From NCBI GenBank assembly GCA_002381155.1, contig DFQX01000012.1, forward strand, positions 1 to 8,517: a DNA stretch of 8,517 nucleotides. The letters are read 5' to 3'. Positions within the stretch are counted from its first letter, which is position 1. Each line of letters opens with the position of its first letter. This document shows positions 1-6,123 of this stretch, one piece after another. The DNA comes from Flavobacteriaceae bacterium UBA3478 (GTDB lineage: Bacteria; Bacteroidota; Bacteroidia; Flavobacteriales; Flavobacteriaceae). The position numbers and the translations under genes were made by a program. Under the pieces are notes generated by a model. The model was not told the origin of the DNA. It saw only the letters and a program-made list of their open reading frames with translations, and ran no database searches.

Positions 1-979
1 ATATGGCTGCCAAAACGAATGAAGATAAGCTATCAGTACTTCCACTATCATTTGCGTAGAAGGCTTCAGAACCTTTATCTAATCTAAATTCTGGTTTGAA
101 TGTGAAGTTTCCACTTGAATAACTTCCGGTTAGTGTTAACGAAGTGTTATCTAGTTCTCCATCTCCAAGAATTCCTGCACCGTTATCTTTAAATATTTCG
201 CCACGTAATCCTAAAGAGAAGTCGTCAGACAAACCAATCTGTGGATAGAGGGCAACACCTGAAAACTCGGCACCATCTGCTAATGAGGCCTTTGAAGCGT
301 TAACACCTAGGTAGAACCCATCAGATAAATCGAATCCTCCGGTATAGTCAATCTGAGTGTAATCCTCTCCTGCGAGAAGGTTTAGATATTGGCCGTACAG
401 ACCAAGTTGAGCTCCGAACATATACTTGTCAAACGCTGCTCCGTCTCCGGCACTATCAAAGTTACCCTCGGTATAGTCGGTTTGATTCATTACACCAAGC
501 ATTAATGAAATATCATCACTCAGTGCTGCATCTAATTTAAGACCCGTATGAGAGAAGGGGCCGTAAGAAAATAAATACGAAGTAGAATAGTTGAAATTAG
601 CAGCTGGTGAAATCACTTCATAACCTAAGAAGGTATTGAAGTTACCAAACGTCAGGGTTACACTATCACTCAAATTATAGTATACATATAGCTGATTGAC
701 AATGTTTGACGATCCTGATGAATTAAAAACCGCTTCAGTTCCGCGTGGTCCCATTACTAAGTCTGCGACGAATCCGTGATCTTCTCCTTCATAAGCGAAG
801 ATGAGGTTTGCCATTCCTAATGAGAAACCTGAAAGGTTCGCAAATGAAGTTCCTGGAGCGTATTCACTACTTCTAAAATAAGTATCAACGGTTCCTGAAA
901 GTGAGAAGGTTGGTTCAGTTTCTTGGGCTATAACGATACTTGTTAGCGCTATAGCAGCTATTGAGAAAAATTTTTTCAT
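1..979 (-). CDS. Outer-membrane beta-barrel protein, BBP2/OmpL-like putative porin (partial, C-terminus off the left edge)
   Basis: An open frame of 326 codons runs from the ATG at 979 to the window edge without a stop. It starts with a typical signal peptide: MKK, a hydrophobic stretch (residues 4-17), and likely cleavage near VIA/QE (residues 18-20). The mature part alternates polar and aromatic residues in short strands and is rich in G, S, D, Y and F, as in outer-membrane barrels. The stretch FGNFNTFLGYEVISP (111-125), followed by SYGPFSHTGLKL (138-149), resembles the putative beta-barrel porin-2 family (BBP2, PF07642) as I remember it. It likely sits in the outer membrane and passes small solutes. 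It lies 46 bp downstream of amt on the same strand with no terminator between, so it is probably the last or a late gene of the glnK-amt operon; a role in ammonium entry is inference. The family call is moderately sure and the substrate is unknown. Confidence 0.8.
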   Translation of the reverse strand, partial: MKKFFSIAAIALTSIVIAQETEPTFSLSGTVDTYFRSSEYAPGTSFANLSGFSLGMANLIFAYEGEDHGFVADLVMGPRGTEAVFNSSGSSNIVNQLYVYYNLSDSVTLTFGNFNTFLGYEVISPAANFNYSTSYLFSYGPFSHTGLKLDAALSDDISLMLGVMNQTDYTEGNFDSAGDGAAFDKYMFGAQLGLYGQYLNLLAGEDYTQIDYTGGFDLSDGFYLGVNASKASLADGAEFSGVALYPQIGLSDDFSLGLRGEIFKDNGAGILGDGELDNTSLTLTGSYSSGNFTFKPEFRLDKGSEAFYANDSGSTDSLSSFVLAAI

Positions 980-987
980 GATGTTCG

Positions 988-1017
988 TTTTTTGATTTTT
1001 GATTTTTGATTTTTTGA
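988..1017 (-). repeat. Tandem 7-8 bp A-rich repeat in the leader of the porin gene
   Basis: Four tandem units of T5-6 followed by GA (988-995, 996-1002, 1003-1009, 1010-1017) read as (TCAAAAA)n on the coding strand. They end 8 bp before the porin ATG. No Shine-Dalgarno sequence is present, so this A-rich stretch may serve as the unstructured translation-initiation region that Bacteroidota prefer. The unit count could vary by slippage. Confidence 0.8.
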
Positions 1018-1025
1018 TAATGATA

Positions 1026-2282
1026 TTAATGTTGATTCAATCTGAAATCCGGATATGCATCCATTCCGTGTTCATGAATATCAAGACCTTCTAGTTCTTC
1101 TTTGCGTGAAACTCGAAGTCCCATGGTCTTTTTAATTACTAATAATATTATGAATCCGCAAACACTGCAGAAAACACCTGCCGCTCCAACTCCGGCTAAT
1201 TGAACAATAAACTGATCAAATGATGCCATAGCACCAAAAATTCCTACTGCTAGTGTACCCCATATACCAGTAATTAGGTGAACAGCGATTGCTCCAACAG
1301 GATCATCTAGTAAGAGTTTATCCAATAGACTTACGGCGAAAACAAGAATTATTCCTCCGATTAGACCAATGATTACAGCTTCGTTTGGAGACATTTGATC
1401 TGCCCCAGCGGTAATACTTACTAAACCACCAAGAATCCCATTTAAAAACATGGTTAAATCAAAATTCTTAAACTTCAGGTAAGAGATGATAAATGCCGAA
1501 ACACCACCAGCTGCAGCTGCTAAAGATGTGGTTACAAGGGTTAATGAAGTTAATTCAGGATCTGCAGAAAGTACAGAACCACCATTAAATCCGAACCATC
1601 CTAACCAAAGGATGAGTACCCCCGCAGTGGTGAAAGGTAGGCTGTGCCCCGGGATCGCATTTGCTTCTCCGTCTTCTGAATATTTTCCAATACGTGGGCC
1701 TAACAGATAAACAGCAATGAGTGCTGCCCATCCACCCACAGAGTGAACCAAAGTTGAACCTGCAAAATCATAAAATCCTTCAGCCTCTCCATAGCTTAGG
1801 CTAGATAAGAATCCGCCACCCCATTGCCACGAACCTACAATAGGATATACAAGACCTACGTAAATAATTGTGAATAAGAAAAAGGATTGAAGCTTAATGC
1901 GTTCAGCTACCGCACCAGAAACTATAGTAGCAGCAGTAGCGGCGAACATTCCTTGAAACAAGAAGTCAGTCCACCAAGTATAGCCTCCGCTTGCATATTC
2001 TGGAGTCATGCCTCCCTCAGGAGCCGCGATACCAAATCCAGCGAATTTGAAAAATCCAAAGTCTCCTTCTTCGAAACCTGGATACATCAGATTAAAACCT
2101 CCAATGTAATACAGAAGTAATCCGACAGTGATGATAAAAATATTTTTAAATAGAATGTTAACCGTGTTTTTTTGACGTGTTAAACCAATTTCGAGGAATG
2201 AGAATCCGAGGTGCATAAAGAATACAAGCCCCGTACATATCATCATCCAAATGTTATTAGCGGTAAATAATGCAGTTTCCAT
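1026..2282 (-). CDS. amt: Ammonium transporter Amt (AmtB/Mep/Rh family)
   Basis: The 418-residue inner-membrane protein has about 11 hydrophobic helices. It conducts ammonium across the inner membrane and belongs to the AmtB family. Family marks are visible. GFSFLEIGLTRQKN (26-39) is the first-helix signature. The segment around F113 and AER (126-128) holds the outer Phe-gate region. W154, D172 and H180 lie in WGGG and DFAGSTLVH. GWFGFNGGS (228-236) contains the inner gate Phe and the S1-site Ser. H335, in DDPVGAIAVH, is the second pore histidine. The C-terminal tail GLDIHEHGMDAYPD (399-412) is the conserved cytosolic segment that contacts P-II proteins. Length is normal for a form without a long tail. 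The gene follows glnK by 21 bp and precedes a porin gene, a classic nitrogen-scavenging layout. The start ATG lies just before the first helix; no separate signal peptide is evident. Confidence 0.97.
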   Translation of the reverse strand: METALFTANNIWMMICTGLVFFMHLGFSFLEIGLTRQKNTVNILFKNIFIITVGLLLYYIGGFNLMYPGFEEGDFGFFKFAGFGIAAPEGGMTPEYASGGYTWWTDFLFQGMFAATAATIVSGAVAERIKLQSFFLFTIIYVGLVYPIVGSWQWGGGFLSSLSYGEAEGFYDFAGSTLVHSVGGWAALIAVYLLGPRIGKYSEDGEANAIPGHSLPFTTAGVLILWLGWFGFNGGSVLSADPELTSLTLVTTSLAAAAGGVSAFIISYLKFKNFDLTMFLNGILGGLVSITAGADQMSPNEAVIIGLIGGIILVFAVSLLDKLLLDDPVGAIAVHLITGIWGTLAVGIFGAMASFDQFIVQLAGVGAAGVFCSVCGFIILLVIKKTMGLRVSRKEELEGLDIHEHGMDAYPDFRLNQH

Positions 2283-2303
2283 GTTTAAAATTTTAATTGA
2301 TGA

Positions 2304-2642
2304 TTAATTGATTCCTTCGTAGCCTTTTTCTCCGGTTCTGATACGGAAAGCTTCTTCGACAGGGCTTACAAAAACCTTTCCATCCCCTACATCACCGGTT
2401 TTAGCGCTTTCAAGAATAGTTTTGATGGTAGTGTCAACAAATTCGTCAGTAACTACTATTGATAGGAATCGTCGTTGGATATCAGAAGTAGAATATCTAA
2501 TACCTCTGTAAACGTGACCTTGTTTTTCATTACCAACACCGGTGACGTCCCAATAACTAAAGAAGACTACACCGACATCGTGTAATGCTTTCTTCACTTC
2601 GTCAAATTTTGACTTGCGAATAATTGCTTCGATTTTTTTCAT
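2304..2642 (-). CDS. glnK: P-II family nitrogen regulatory protein (GlnK-like) with atypical T-loop
   Basis: This is a 112-residue P-II signal protein, a trimer that senses ATP/ADP and 2-oxoglutarate and blocks Amt when nitrogen is sufficient. The N-terminus MKKIEAIIRKSKFDEVKKAL is standard. The B-loop and C-loop are intact: TGDVGDGKVFVSPVEEAFRIRTGE (82-105) supplies K89, R100 and R102 for nucleotide phosphates. The T-loop is unusual. GVGNEKQGHVYRGIRY (35-50) has one residue inserted before GH and two fewer between H and Y. The usual VDFLPKVKIE stretch is replaced by STSDIQRRFLS (51-61). The tyrosine matching the uridylylation site is kept (Y50), and R57 aligns with the 2-oxoglutarate-binding Lys58. 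Its position directly before amt supports a GlnK role in controlling this transporter. Whether it is modified, and by what, cannot be seen here. Confidence 0.93.
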   Translation of the reverse strand: MKKIEAIIRKSKFDEVKKALHDVGVVFFSYWDVTGVGNEKQGHVYRGIRYSTSDIQRRFLSIVVTDEFVDTTIKTILESAKTGDVGDGKVFVSPVEEAFRIRTGEKGYEGIN

Positions 2643-2813
2643 GATTTTTTCGATTTTGTTGCGGTAAATTTATAGAAACGAACAAAACATAATAAAAAAT
2701 TCAATGTTTTATCGAAATCTTTTCACATCTTTCAAATTTTTCACTTTTAAAAATGTGATATTCGAAATAGGTCTAACTATAAATTGTTAGAATCGTAAAA
2801 AATGAAGAAATCC
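2643..2813 (-). promoter_or_regulatory. AT-rich upstream region of the glnK-amt operon with repeated TTTTCAC motifs
   Basis: This 171-bp gap separates the crcB stop from the glnK start and is the only place for the nitrogen-operon promoter. TTTTCAC occurs twice, at 2720-2726 and 2738-2744, exactly 18 bp apart. An inverted pair, TCACAT (2723-2728) and ATGTGA (2753-2758), overlaps it. On the glnK strand a loose -7-like TATGTTTTG lies at 2691-2683, one base longer than TAnnTTTG and without a well-placed -33 TTG. No sigma-54 -24/-12 pair was found. The regulatory reading is inference; the repeats are directly visible. Confidence 0.4.
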
Positions 2814-3182
2814 TTATCGAATGATTCGATAGCCAATCACCAAAAATAGAATTCCGAAGAGGATACTGCTTAAAGTATACAAGGTGTACGGTAGGTATAG
2901 TTCTCGTTCTAAAAGGGATAATCCTTCTTTTGAAAAAGTACTAAAGGTGGTGAATCCACCGCACAAGCCAGTAAGCAAAAAGAGCTGGAGTTGCTCGTGA
3001 TCAGATTTATTGAGCAGGCCACTGAATAAACCGAGTAATAAGCATCCGATGAGGTTAGCAGTAAAAGTTCCCCACTGAAAATGAGCCCCATCTTTATTGA
3101 ATACTATTGAAAGTTGGTAGCGCAGCATACTACCGATTCCACCACCAAGAAAAACCCAAATGAATGGAAGTAGCGTTTTCAT
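2814..3182 (-). CDS. crcB: Fluoride ion channel CrcB/FluC
   Basis: The 122-residue inner-membrane protein has four hydrophobic helices and exports fluoride as a dual-topology dimer. The signatures are all present: GGGIGSMLRY (13-22) in helix 1, GTFTANLIGC (38-47) with the conserved Asn43, and GLCGGFTTFSTF (72-83), which carries the Phe residues lining the pore. Length matches the family. Its ATG overlaps the TGA of the upstream 61-residue ORF (ATGA, 4 bp), so translation is probably coupled to it. No fluoride riboswitch is seen in front of the gene, which fits its position as the third gene of the ilvE unit. Only one crcB copy is seen, consistent with a homodimer. Confidence 0.96.
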   Translation of the reverse strand: MKTLLPFIWVFLGGGIGSMLRYQLSIVFNKDGAHFQWGTFTANLIGCLLLGLFSGLLNKSDHEQLQLFLLTGLCGGFTTFSTFSKEGLSLLERELYLPYTLYTLSSILFGILFLVIGYRIIR

Positions 3183-3364
3183 CTCAAGGCGTATTTGAGG
3201 CCTGTAAGTAGGGCAATGAATACGATAAAGGCAACGAGTACCCAGAGTGATCCCTTGAATTGCTTGGTGTGTATTGCCTTGTCTTTTCGGTAAGAGATTG
3301 CTATGATACTCACAAACCCCACAAAGAAGAGCGCTGCAAAAATAAGTTGGCCAGTACTAAACAT
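3179..3364 (-). CDS. Small two-helix membrane protein of unknown function
   Basis: This 61-residue ORF encodes two hydrophobic segments (about 5-24 and 39-57) joined by a short basic loop, YRKDKAIHTKQFKG (25-38), which should face the cytoplasm. I do not recognise a characterised family, although similar short proteins occur in other Bacteroidota to my recollection. Support for it being real is positional. Its ATG overlaps the ilvE TAA by one base (TAATG) and its TGA overlaps the crcB ATG by four, so the three genes form a coupled chain. It could be an accessory or stability factor for CrcB, or only a conserved neighbour; the sequence does not decide. Confidence 0.8.
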   Translation of the reverse strand: MFSTGQLIFAALFFVGFVSIIAISYRKDKAIHTKQFKGSLWVLVAFIVFIALLTGLKYALR

Positions 3365-4410
3365 TAAATTATCTCATATCTCCATCCGTAAGGATCTTCA
3401 GTACGTCCTAATTGAATGTCTGTTAGTGCCTTTTTTAATAGTGGAGCGTAAGGATTTTCTACCTCATCGATACTGTATTGAATACCCTGGTATCCAAAAC
3501 TGTTGATTTCACTTACTACGGCAGCAGTTCCCACGCCGAATAACTCTTTTAATTCGCCCGTTTCAAAGCCTTTAAGAAGTTCAGCTACAGCTACCGATCG
3601 CTCCTCGACTTCGATGCCTAGGTCTTTACACAAGGTAAGCATGCTCTTACGCGTTATACCATCAAGGATTGTATCTGAAGTAGGGCTAGTGAATAATTTA
3701 TCACCTAGACGAACAAAGATATTCATGGTGCCCGCTTCTTCGATATAACTATGTGTATTAGCGTCAGTCCATACGACTTGTTGATAGCCTTCTGCCTTTG
3801 CTAATTCGGTCGGATAGAATTGCCCTGCATAATTTCCTGCTGCTTTTGCATATCCAAATCCACCTGGAGCGGCTCTGGAAAAATGTTCCTCAATTTTAAC
3901 CGCAATGGCACTTGAGAAGTAGGCAGATACCGGTGAACAAATAATAGCAAATCGATATTCTAAAGAGGGATTCGCTTTAATCGCAGCTTCGGTGGCAAAT
4001 ACATAAGGTCTTATATATAGAGAGCTTCCTTCATCGGTAGGAATCCATGCCTTTTCTAATTTGATGAGTTCGTTGAGACTTTCTAAAAAGGCCTTTTCAT
4101 CAATTTGTGGAATACACATACGCTCACACGAACGATTAAATCGCTTGATATTTTCAGTAGGTCTAAACAGGTAAGCTTTCCCATCTTTTCCTTTATAAGC
4201 CTTCATTCCTTCAAATAGTGCTTGACCGTAGTGAAAAACACTAGCCGACGGCTCTAAGGTAAAAGGAGCATAAGGTTTAATGGTATGAGAGGACCACTTT
4301 CCATCCTTAAAATTAGAGATTACCATATGGTCGGTAAATTGAGTCCCGAAACCAAGACTGGTGAGGTTAAGATTCTCTAGTTTAGATTGAGCAACTTTTT
4401 CTATTTCCAT
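3364..4410 (-). CDS. ilvE: Branched-chain amino acid aminotransferase (class IV PLP enzyme)
   Basis: The 348-residue cytosolic enzyme reversibly moves the amino group between glutamate and the keto acids of leucine, isoleucine and valine. Features of the fold-type IV BCAT group (eukaryote-like, type II length) are visible. These are FTDHMV (25-30), HYGQALFEGMKAY (60-72), and RPTENIKRFNRSCERMCIP (83-101). The PLP lysine K189 lies in GYAKAAGNYAG. YIEEAGTMNIF (222-232) carries the conserved Glu225. The phosphate-binding segment is LDGITRKS (249-256), and FGVGTAAVV spans 291-299. The chosen ATG is the first, and only 53 bp separate it from the divergent mnmD. It heads a tight operon with a small membrane protein and crcB. 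There is no leader peptide or attenuator, since the upstream region is too short. Confidence 0.96.
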   Translation of the reverse strand: MEIEKVAQSKLENLNLTSLGFGTQFTDHMVISNFKDGKWSSHTIKPYAPFTLEPSASVFHYGQALFEGMKAYKGKDGKAYLFRPTENIKRFNRSCERMCIPQIDEKAFLESLNELIKLEKAWIPTDEGSSLYIRPYVFATEAAIKANPSLEYRFAIICSPVSAYFSSAIAVKIEEHFSRAAPGGFGYAKAAGNYAGQFYPTELAKAEGYQQVVWTDANTHSYIEEAGTMNIFVRLGDKLFTSPTSDTILDGITRKSMLTLCKDLGIEVEERSVAVAELLKGFETGELKELFGVGTAAVVSEINSFGYQGIQYSIDEVENPYAPLLKKALTDIQLGRTEDPYGWRYEII

Positions 4411-4430
4411 CTTAATGAATACTTACCCTA

Positions 4431-4438
4431 CAAAAGTA
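4431..4438 (-). promoter_or_regulatory. Probable -7 element of the ilvE promoter
   Basis: On the minus strand this reads TACTTTTG, an exact match to the Bacteroidota -7 consensus TAnnTTTG. It lies 20 bp before the ilvE ATG, implying a very short leader. No clear TTG -33 box is seen at the expected distance, so the call rests on one element and the position. Confidence 0.45.
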
Positions 4439-4458
4439 GTATTTCTTAGATTACTTTT
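4432..4458. repeat. Inverted repeat between divergent ilvE and mnmD
   Basis: AAAAGTA (4432-4438) and its exact complement TACTTTT (4452-4458) flank a 13-bp spacer. The left arm is part of the ilvE -7 element and the right arm is part of a -7-like TACTTTTA (4452-4459) facing mnmD, only 4 bp before the mnmD ATG. This may be two face-away promoters, a repressor site, or chance in AT-rich DNA. Confidence 0.5.
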
Positions 4459-4463
4459 ACAGT

Positions 4464-5138
4464 ATGAAACGAAAGGTGATTCGAACAGGGGATGGTAGTA
4501 ATACACTTGAAATTACTGATCTTAATGAGACCTATCATTCAAGACATGGAGCCCTTGTCGAAGCCAAACATGTTTTTATTGAAGCAGGCCTAAGCCACTG
4601 GTTATCACAAAACTCTAACTCTCAGTCTTTATCTATTTTCGAAATGGGCTTAGGGACGGGAATGAATGCGCTACTCACCTTCGACTATTTAGAGCATTCA
4701 GAGATTAGTCTTTCTTATTTAGGTCTCGAGGCTTTCCCTTTAGAATCGAAAGAATGGCTAGCCATGAATGCTGAGGGGTGGGGAAATTACCATCAGTACT
4801 TAAAATTGCACGAGGCTGAATGGAATAAAGAGATTGAATTGGCGCCAAGTAAAACCATTCACAAGGTAGACCAAACCTTTGAGTCTTTTAATTCTAACTC
4901 GAACTTTGATCTTATTTATTACGATGCATTTGGGGCAAGAGCTCAACCTGAATTATGGGAAGCTCAATGGTTTGAAAAATGTGCAAAAATGTTGAACAAA
5001 GGAGGAGTGTTTGTTACTTACGCTGCTAAAGGGAGTGTAAGAAGGGCGCTTGAAGCTGCGAATTTATGGGTAGAGCGTTTGCCAGGCCCTCCGGGTAAAA
5101 GGGAGATGTTGAGAGCCACAAAAACGTCACGATCATGA
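4464..5138 (+). CDS. mnmD: tRNA 5-methylaminomethyl-2-thiouridine methyltransferase MnmD (stand-alone MnmC N-domain type)
   Basis: The 224-residue SAM-dependent enzyme (Methyltransf_30/DUF752 family) should methylate nm5(s2)U to mnm5(s2)U at wobble position 34 of tRNA. The signatures appear in order. TYHSRHGALVEAKHVFI (23-39) is the family N-terminal motif. FEMGLGTGMNALL (59-71) is the SAM-binding glycine loop. YYDAFGARAQPELW (152-165) is the acidic and active-site segment. TYAAKGSVRRAL (185-196) and GPPGKREM (208-215) follow. It lacks the FAD oxidase domain found fused in the gammaproteobacterial MnmC, as is usual outside that group. It overlaps the next gene by ATGA and so is probably co-transcribed with it, although no shared pathway is known to me. 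A closely spaced -7-like element hints at a very short or absent leader. Confidence 0.93.
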   Translation: MKRKVIRTGDGSNTLEITDLNETYHSRHGALVEAKHVFIEAGLSHWLSQNSNSQSLSIFEMGLGTGMNALLTFDYLEHSEISLSYLGLEAFPLESKEWLAMNAEGWGNYHQYLKLHEAEWNKEIELAPSKTIHKVDQTFESFNSNSNFDLIYYDAFGARAQPELWEAQWFEKCAKMLNKGGVFVTYAAKGSVRRALEAANLWVERLPGPPGKREMLRATKTSRS

Positions 5139-6055
5139 GTAAAACAGTTTTAGTTACTGGAGCTACCGGCTTAGTTGGAACCGCTTTGCTGCATTATCTA
5201 GAAACTTCTAATCAGTGGCAGTGTCGGTATCTGACTAGAAGTAAAAATGCCAAGTCTCTTCATGGTGCAGATGCGTTTTACTGGGATCCAGATCAGTTCG
5301 AAGTTCAGAATGGGGCCTTAGAGGGTGTGGACGCTATTGTTAATCTTGCAGGAGCCACGGTGGCGAATCGTTGGAGTAAGGGTTACAAAGCTGAAATTTT
5401 GTCGAGTCGTGTGAACGGCTTAAAAACCTTGAATCGCGCACTTTCTAATTCAGAACATTCAGTGAAACAGTTGGTTTCTGCCTCTGCTATCGGGTTTTAC
5501 AAAAGTGATTTTGAGAATAGCTATACCGAAGCGAGCACCCAATCAGATCCTGGGTTTTTAAGTGAGGTGGTGCAGCGATGGGAAGCAGAAGCAGATCGCT
5601 TTGAATCATTAAATATCTCAGTGAGTAAATTACGGTTTGGCATTGTATTTTCTACTCGAGGTGGTGCTCTGCCTAAGCTTATGCAACCTACTTCAATAGG
5701 CCTAGGGGCTGCTTTGGGAGCTGGGGAGCAGTGGCAGTCTTGGATTCATATTGAAGATCTCGTTCGAGCAATTATTCACAGTTTAGATTCAAAGAATGAG
5801 GGAGTATACAATGTGGTTTCTCCCTATCCAGAAAAAGCAATCGAAATATCTGATCGATTAGCAAGCGTTATGAAACGTCCGTTTTGGCTAAAGCGATCTC
5901 CCGAATTTATGATTAAACTGCTGTTGGGGGAGATGTCTGAAATGGTACTTCAGTCACAAAAAGTAGTCCCTGAAAGATTACTAAACGAAGGCTTTGAATT
6001 CCATTACCCCAACTTGACTGAGGCTTTGACCGATTTAATTCAGACAAGAAAGTGA
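5135..6055 (+). CDS. TIGR01777-type NAD(P)-binding epimerase (YfcH/SDR39U1-like) with C-terminal DUF1731
   Basis: This 306-residue extended short-chain-dehydrogenase-fold protein starts with the Rossmann motif VLVTGATGLVG (5-15). It continues with IVNLAGATVANRW (68-80) and SSRVNGLKTL (90-99), both typical of the TIGR01777 family. SASAIGFY (115-122), LRFGIVFSTRGGALPKL (166-182) and SWIHIEDLV (202-210) also match. The end (about 255-302, with LLLGEMSEMVLQSQKVVPERLL at its core) is the DUF1731 domain. The physiological substrate of this family is not established, so only an NAD(P)-dependent role on an unknown small molecule can be stated. Its ATG overlaps the mnmD stop by 4 bp, which argues for translational coupling. 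Length is normal and no break is seen. Confidence 0.93.
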   Translation: MSKTVLVTGATGLVGTALLHYLETSNQWQCRYLTRSKNAKSLHGADAFYWDPDQFEVQNGALEGVDAIVNLAGATVANRWSKGYKAEILSSRVNGLKTLNRALSNSEHSVKQLVSASAIGFYKSDFENSYTEASTQSDPGFLSEVVQRWEAEADRFESLNISVSKLRFGIVFSTRGGALPKLMQPTSIGLGAALGAGEQWQSWIHIEDLVRAIIHSLDSKNEGVYNVVSPYPEKAIEISDRLASVMKRPFWLKRSPEFMIKLLLGEMSEMVLQSQKVVPERLLNEGFEFHYPNLTEALTDLIQTRK

Positions 6056-6059
6056 CATT

Positions 6060-6092
6060 TTGGCACAGAAGCCTACTCTGGCAATACTTTTG
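6060..6092 (+). promoter_or_regulatory. Promoter of grpE-dnaJ, Bacteroidota type
   Basis: A TTG (6060-6062, within TTTTG) is followed after 22 bp by TACTTTTG (6085-6092), a perfect TAnnTTTG. The spacing is at the long end of the range known for Bacteroidota vegetative promoters. It lies 31 bp before the grpE ATG in a 68-bp gap. No CIRCE heat-shock inverted repeat is present, so any heat induction would work by another route. Confidence 0.55.
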
Positions 6093-6123
6093 TCTTTAGT
6101 TCAGAAATTAATTTTCACATAAA

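Noticed and set aside
1486..2120. Short plus-strand open frames opposite amt (1486-1710, 1887-2120)
   Set aside because: Both are shadows of the amt coding strand, with low-complexity or unrecognisable translations and no promoter or start signal of their own.
2772..2791. Hairpin CTAAC/GTTAG after crcB as terminator
   Set aside because: The stem is only 6 bp, A/T-rich, and no T-tract follows on the minus strand, so it is not convincing as an intrinsic terminator.
2643..2813. Sigma-54 promoter for glnK-amt
   Set aside because: No GG-N10-GC pair in a TGGCAC/TTGC context was found on the glnK strand.
3183..3400. Fluoride (crcB) riboswitch
   Set aside because: crcB is directly coupled to an upstream ORF, leaving no leader, and no fluoride-motif pseudoknot pattern was seen.
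3303..3748. Plus-strand open frames opposite ilvE and the small membrane ORF (3303-3506, 3503-3748)
   Set aside because: They are antisense to genes with clear family motifs or coupling, and have no recognisable protein features.
6061..6094. Sigma-54-like TGGCAC or TGGCAA-N5-TTGT upstream of grpE
   Set aside because: TGGCAC is not followed by TTGC at the right distance. The second match has GT in place of the essential GC. The overlapping TAnnTTTG explains the site better.
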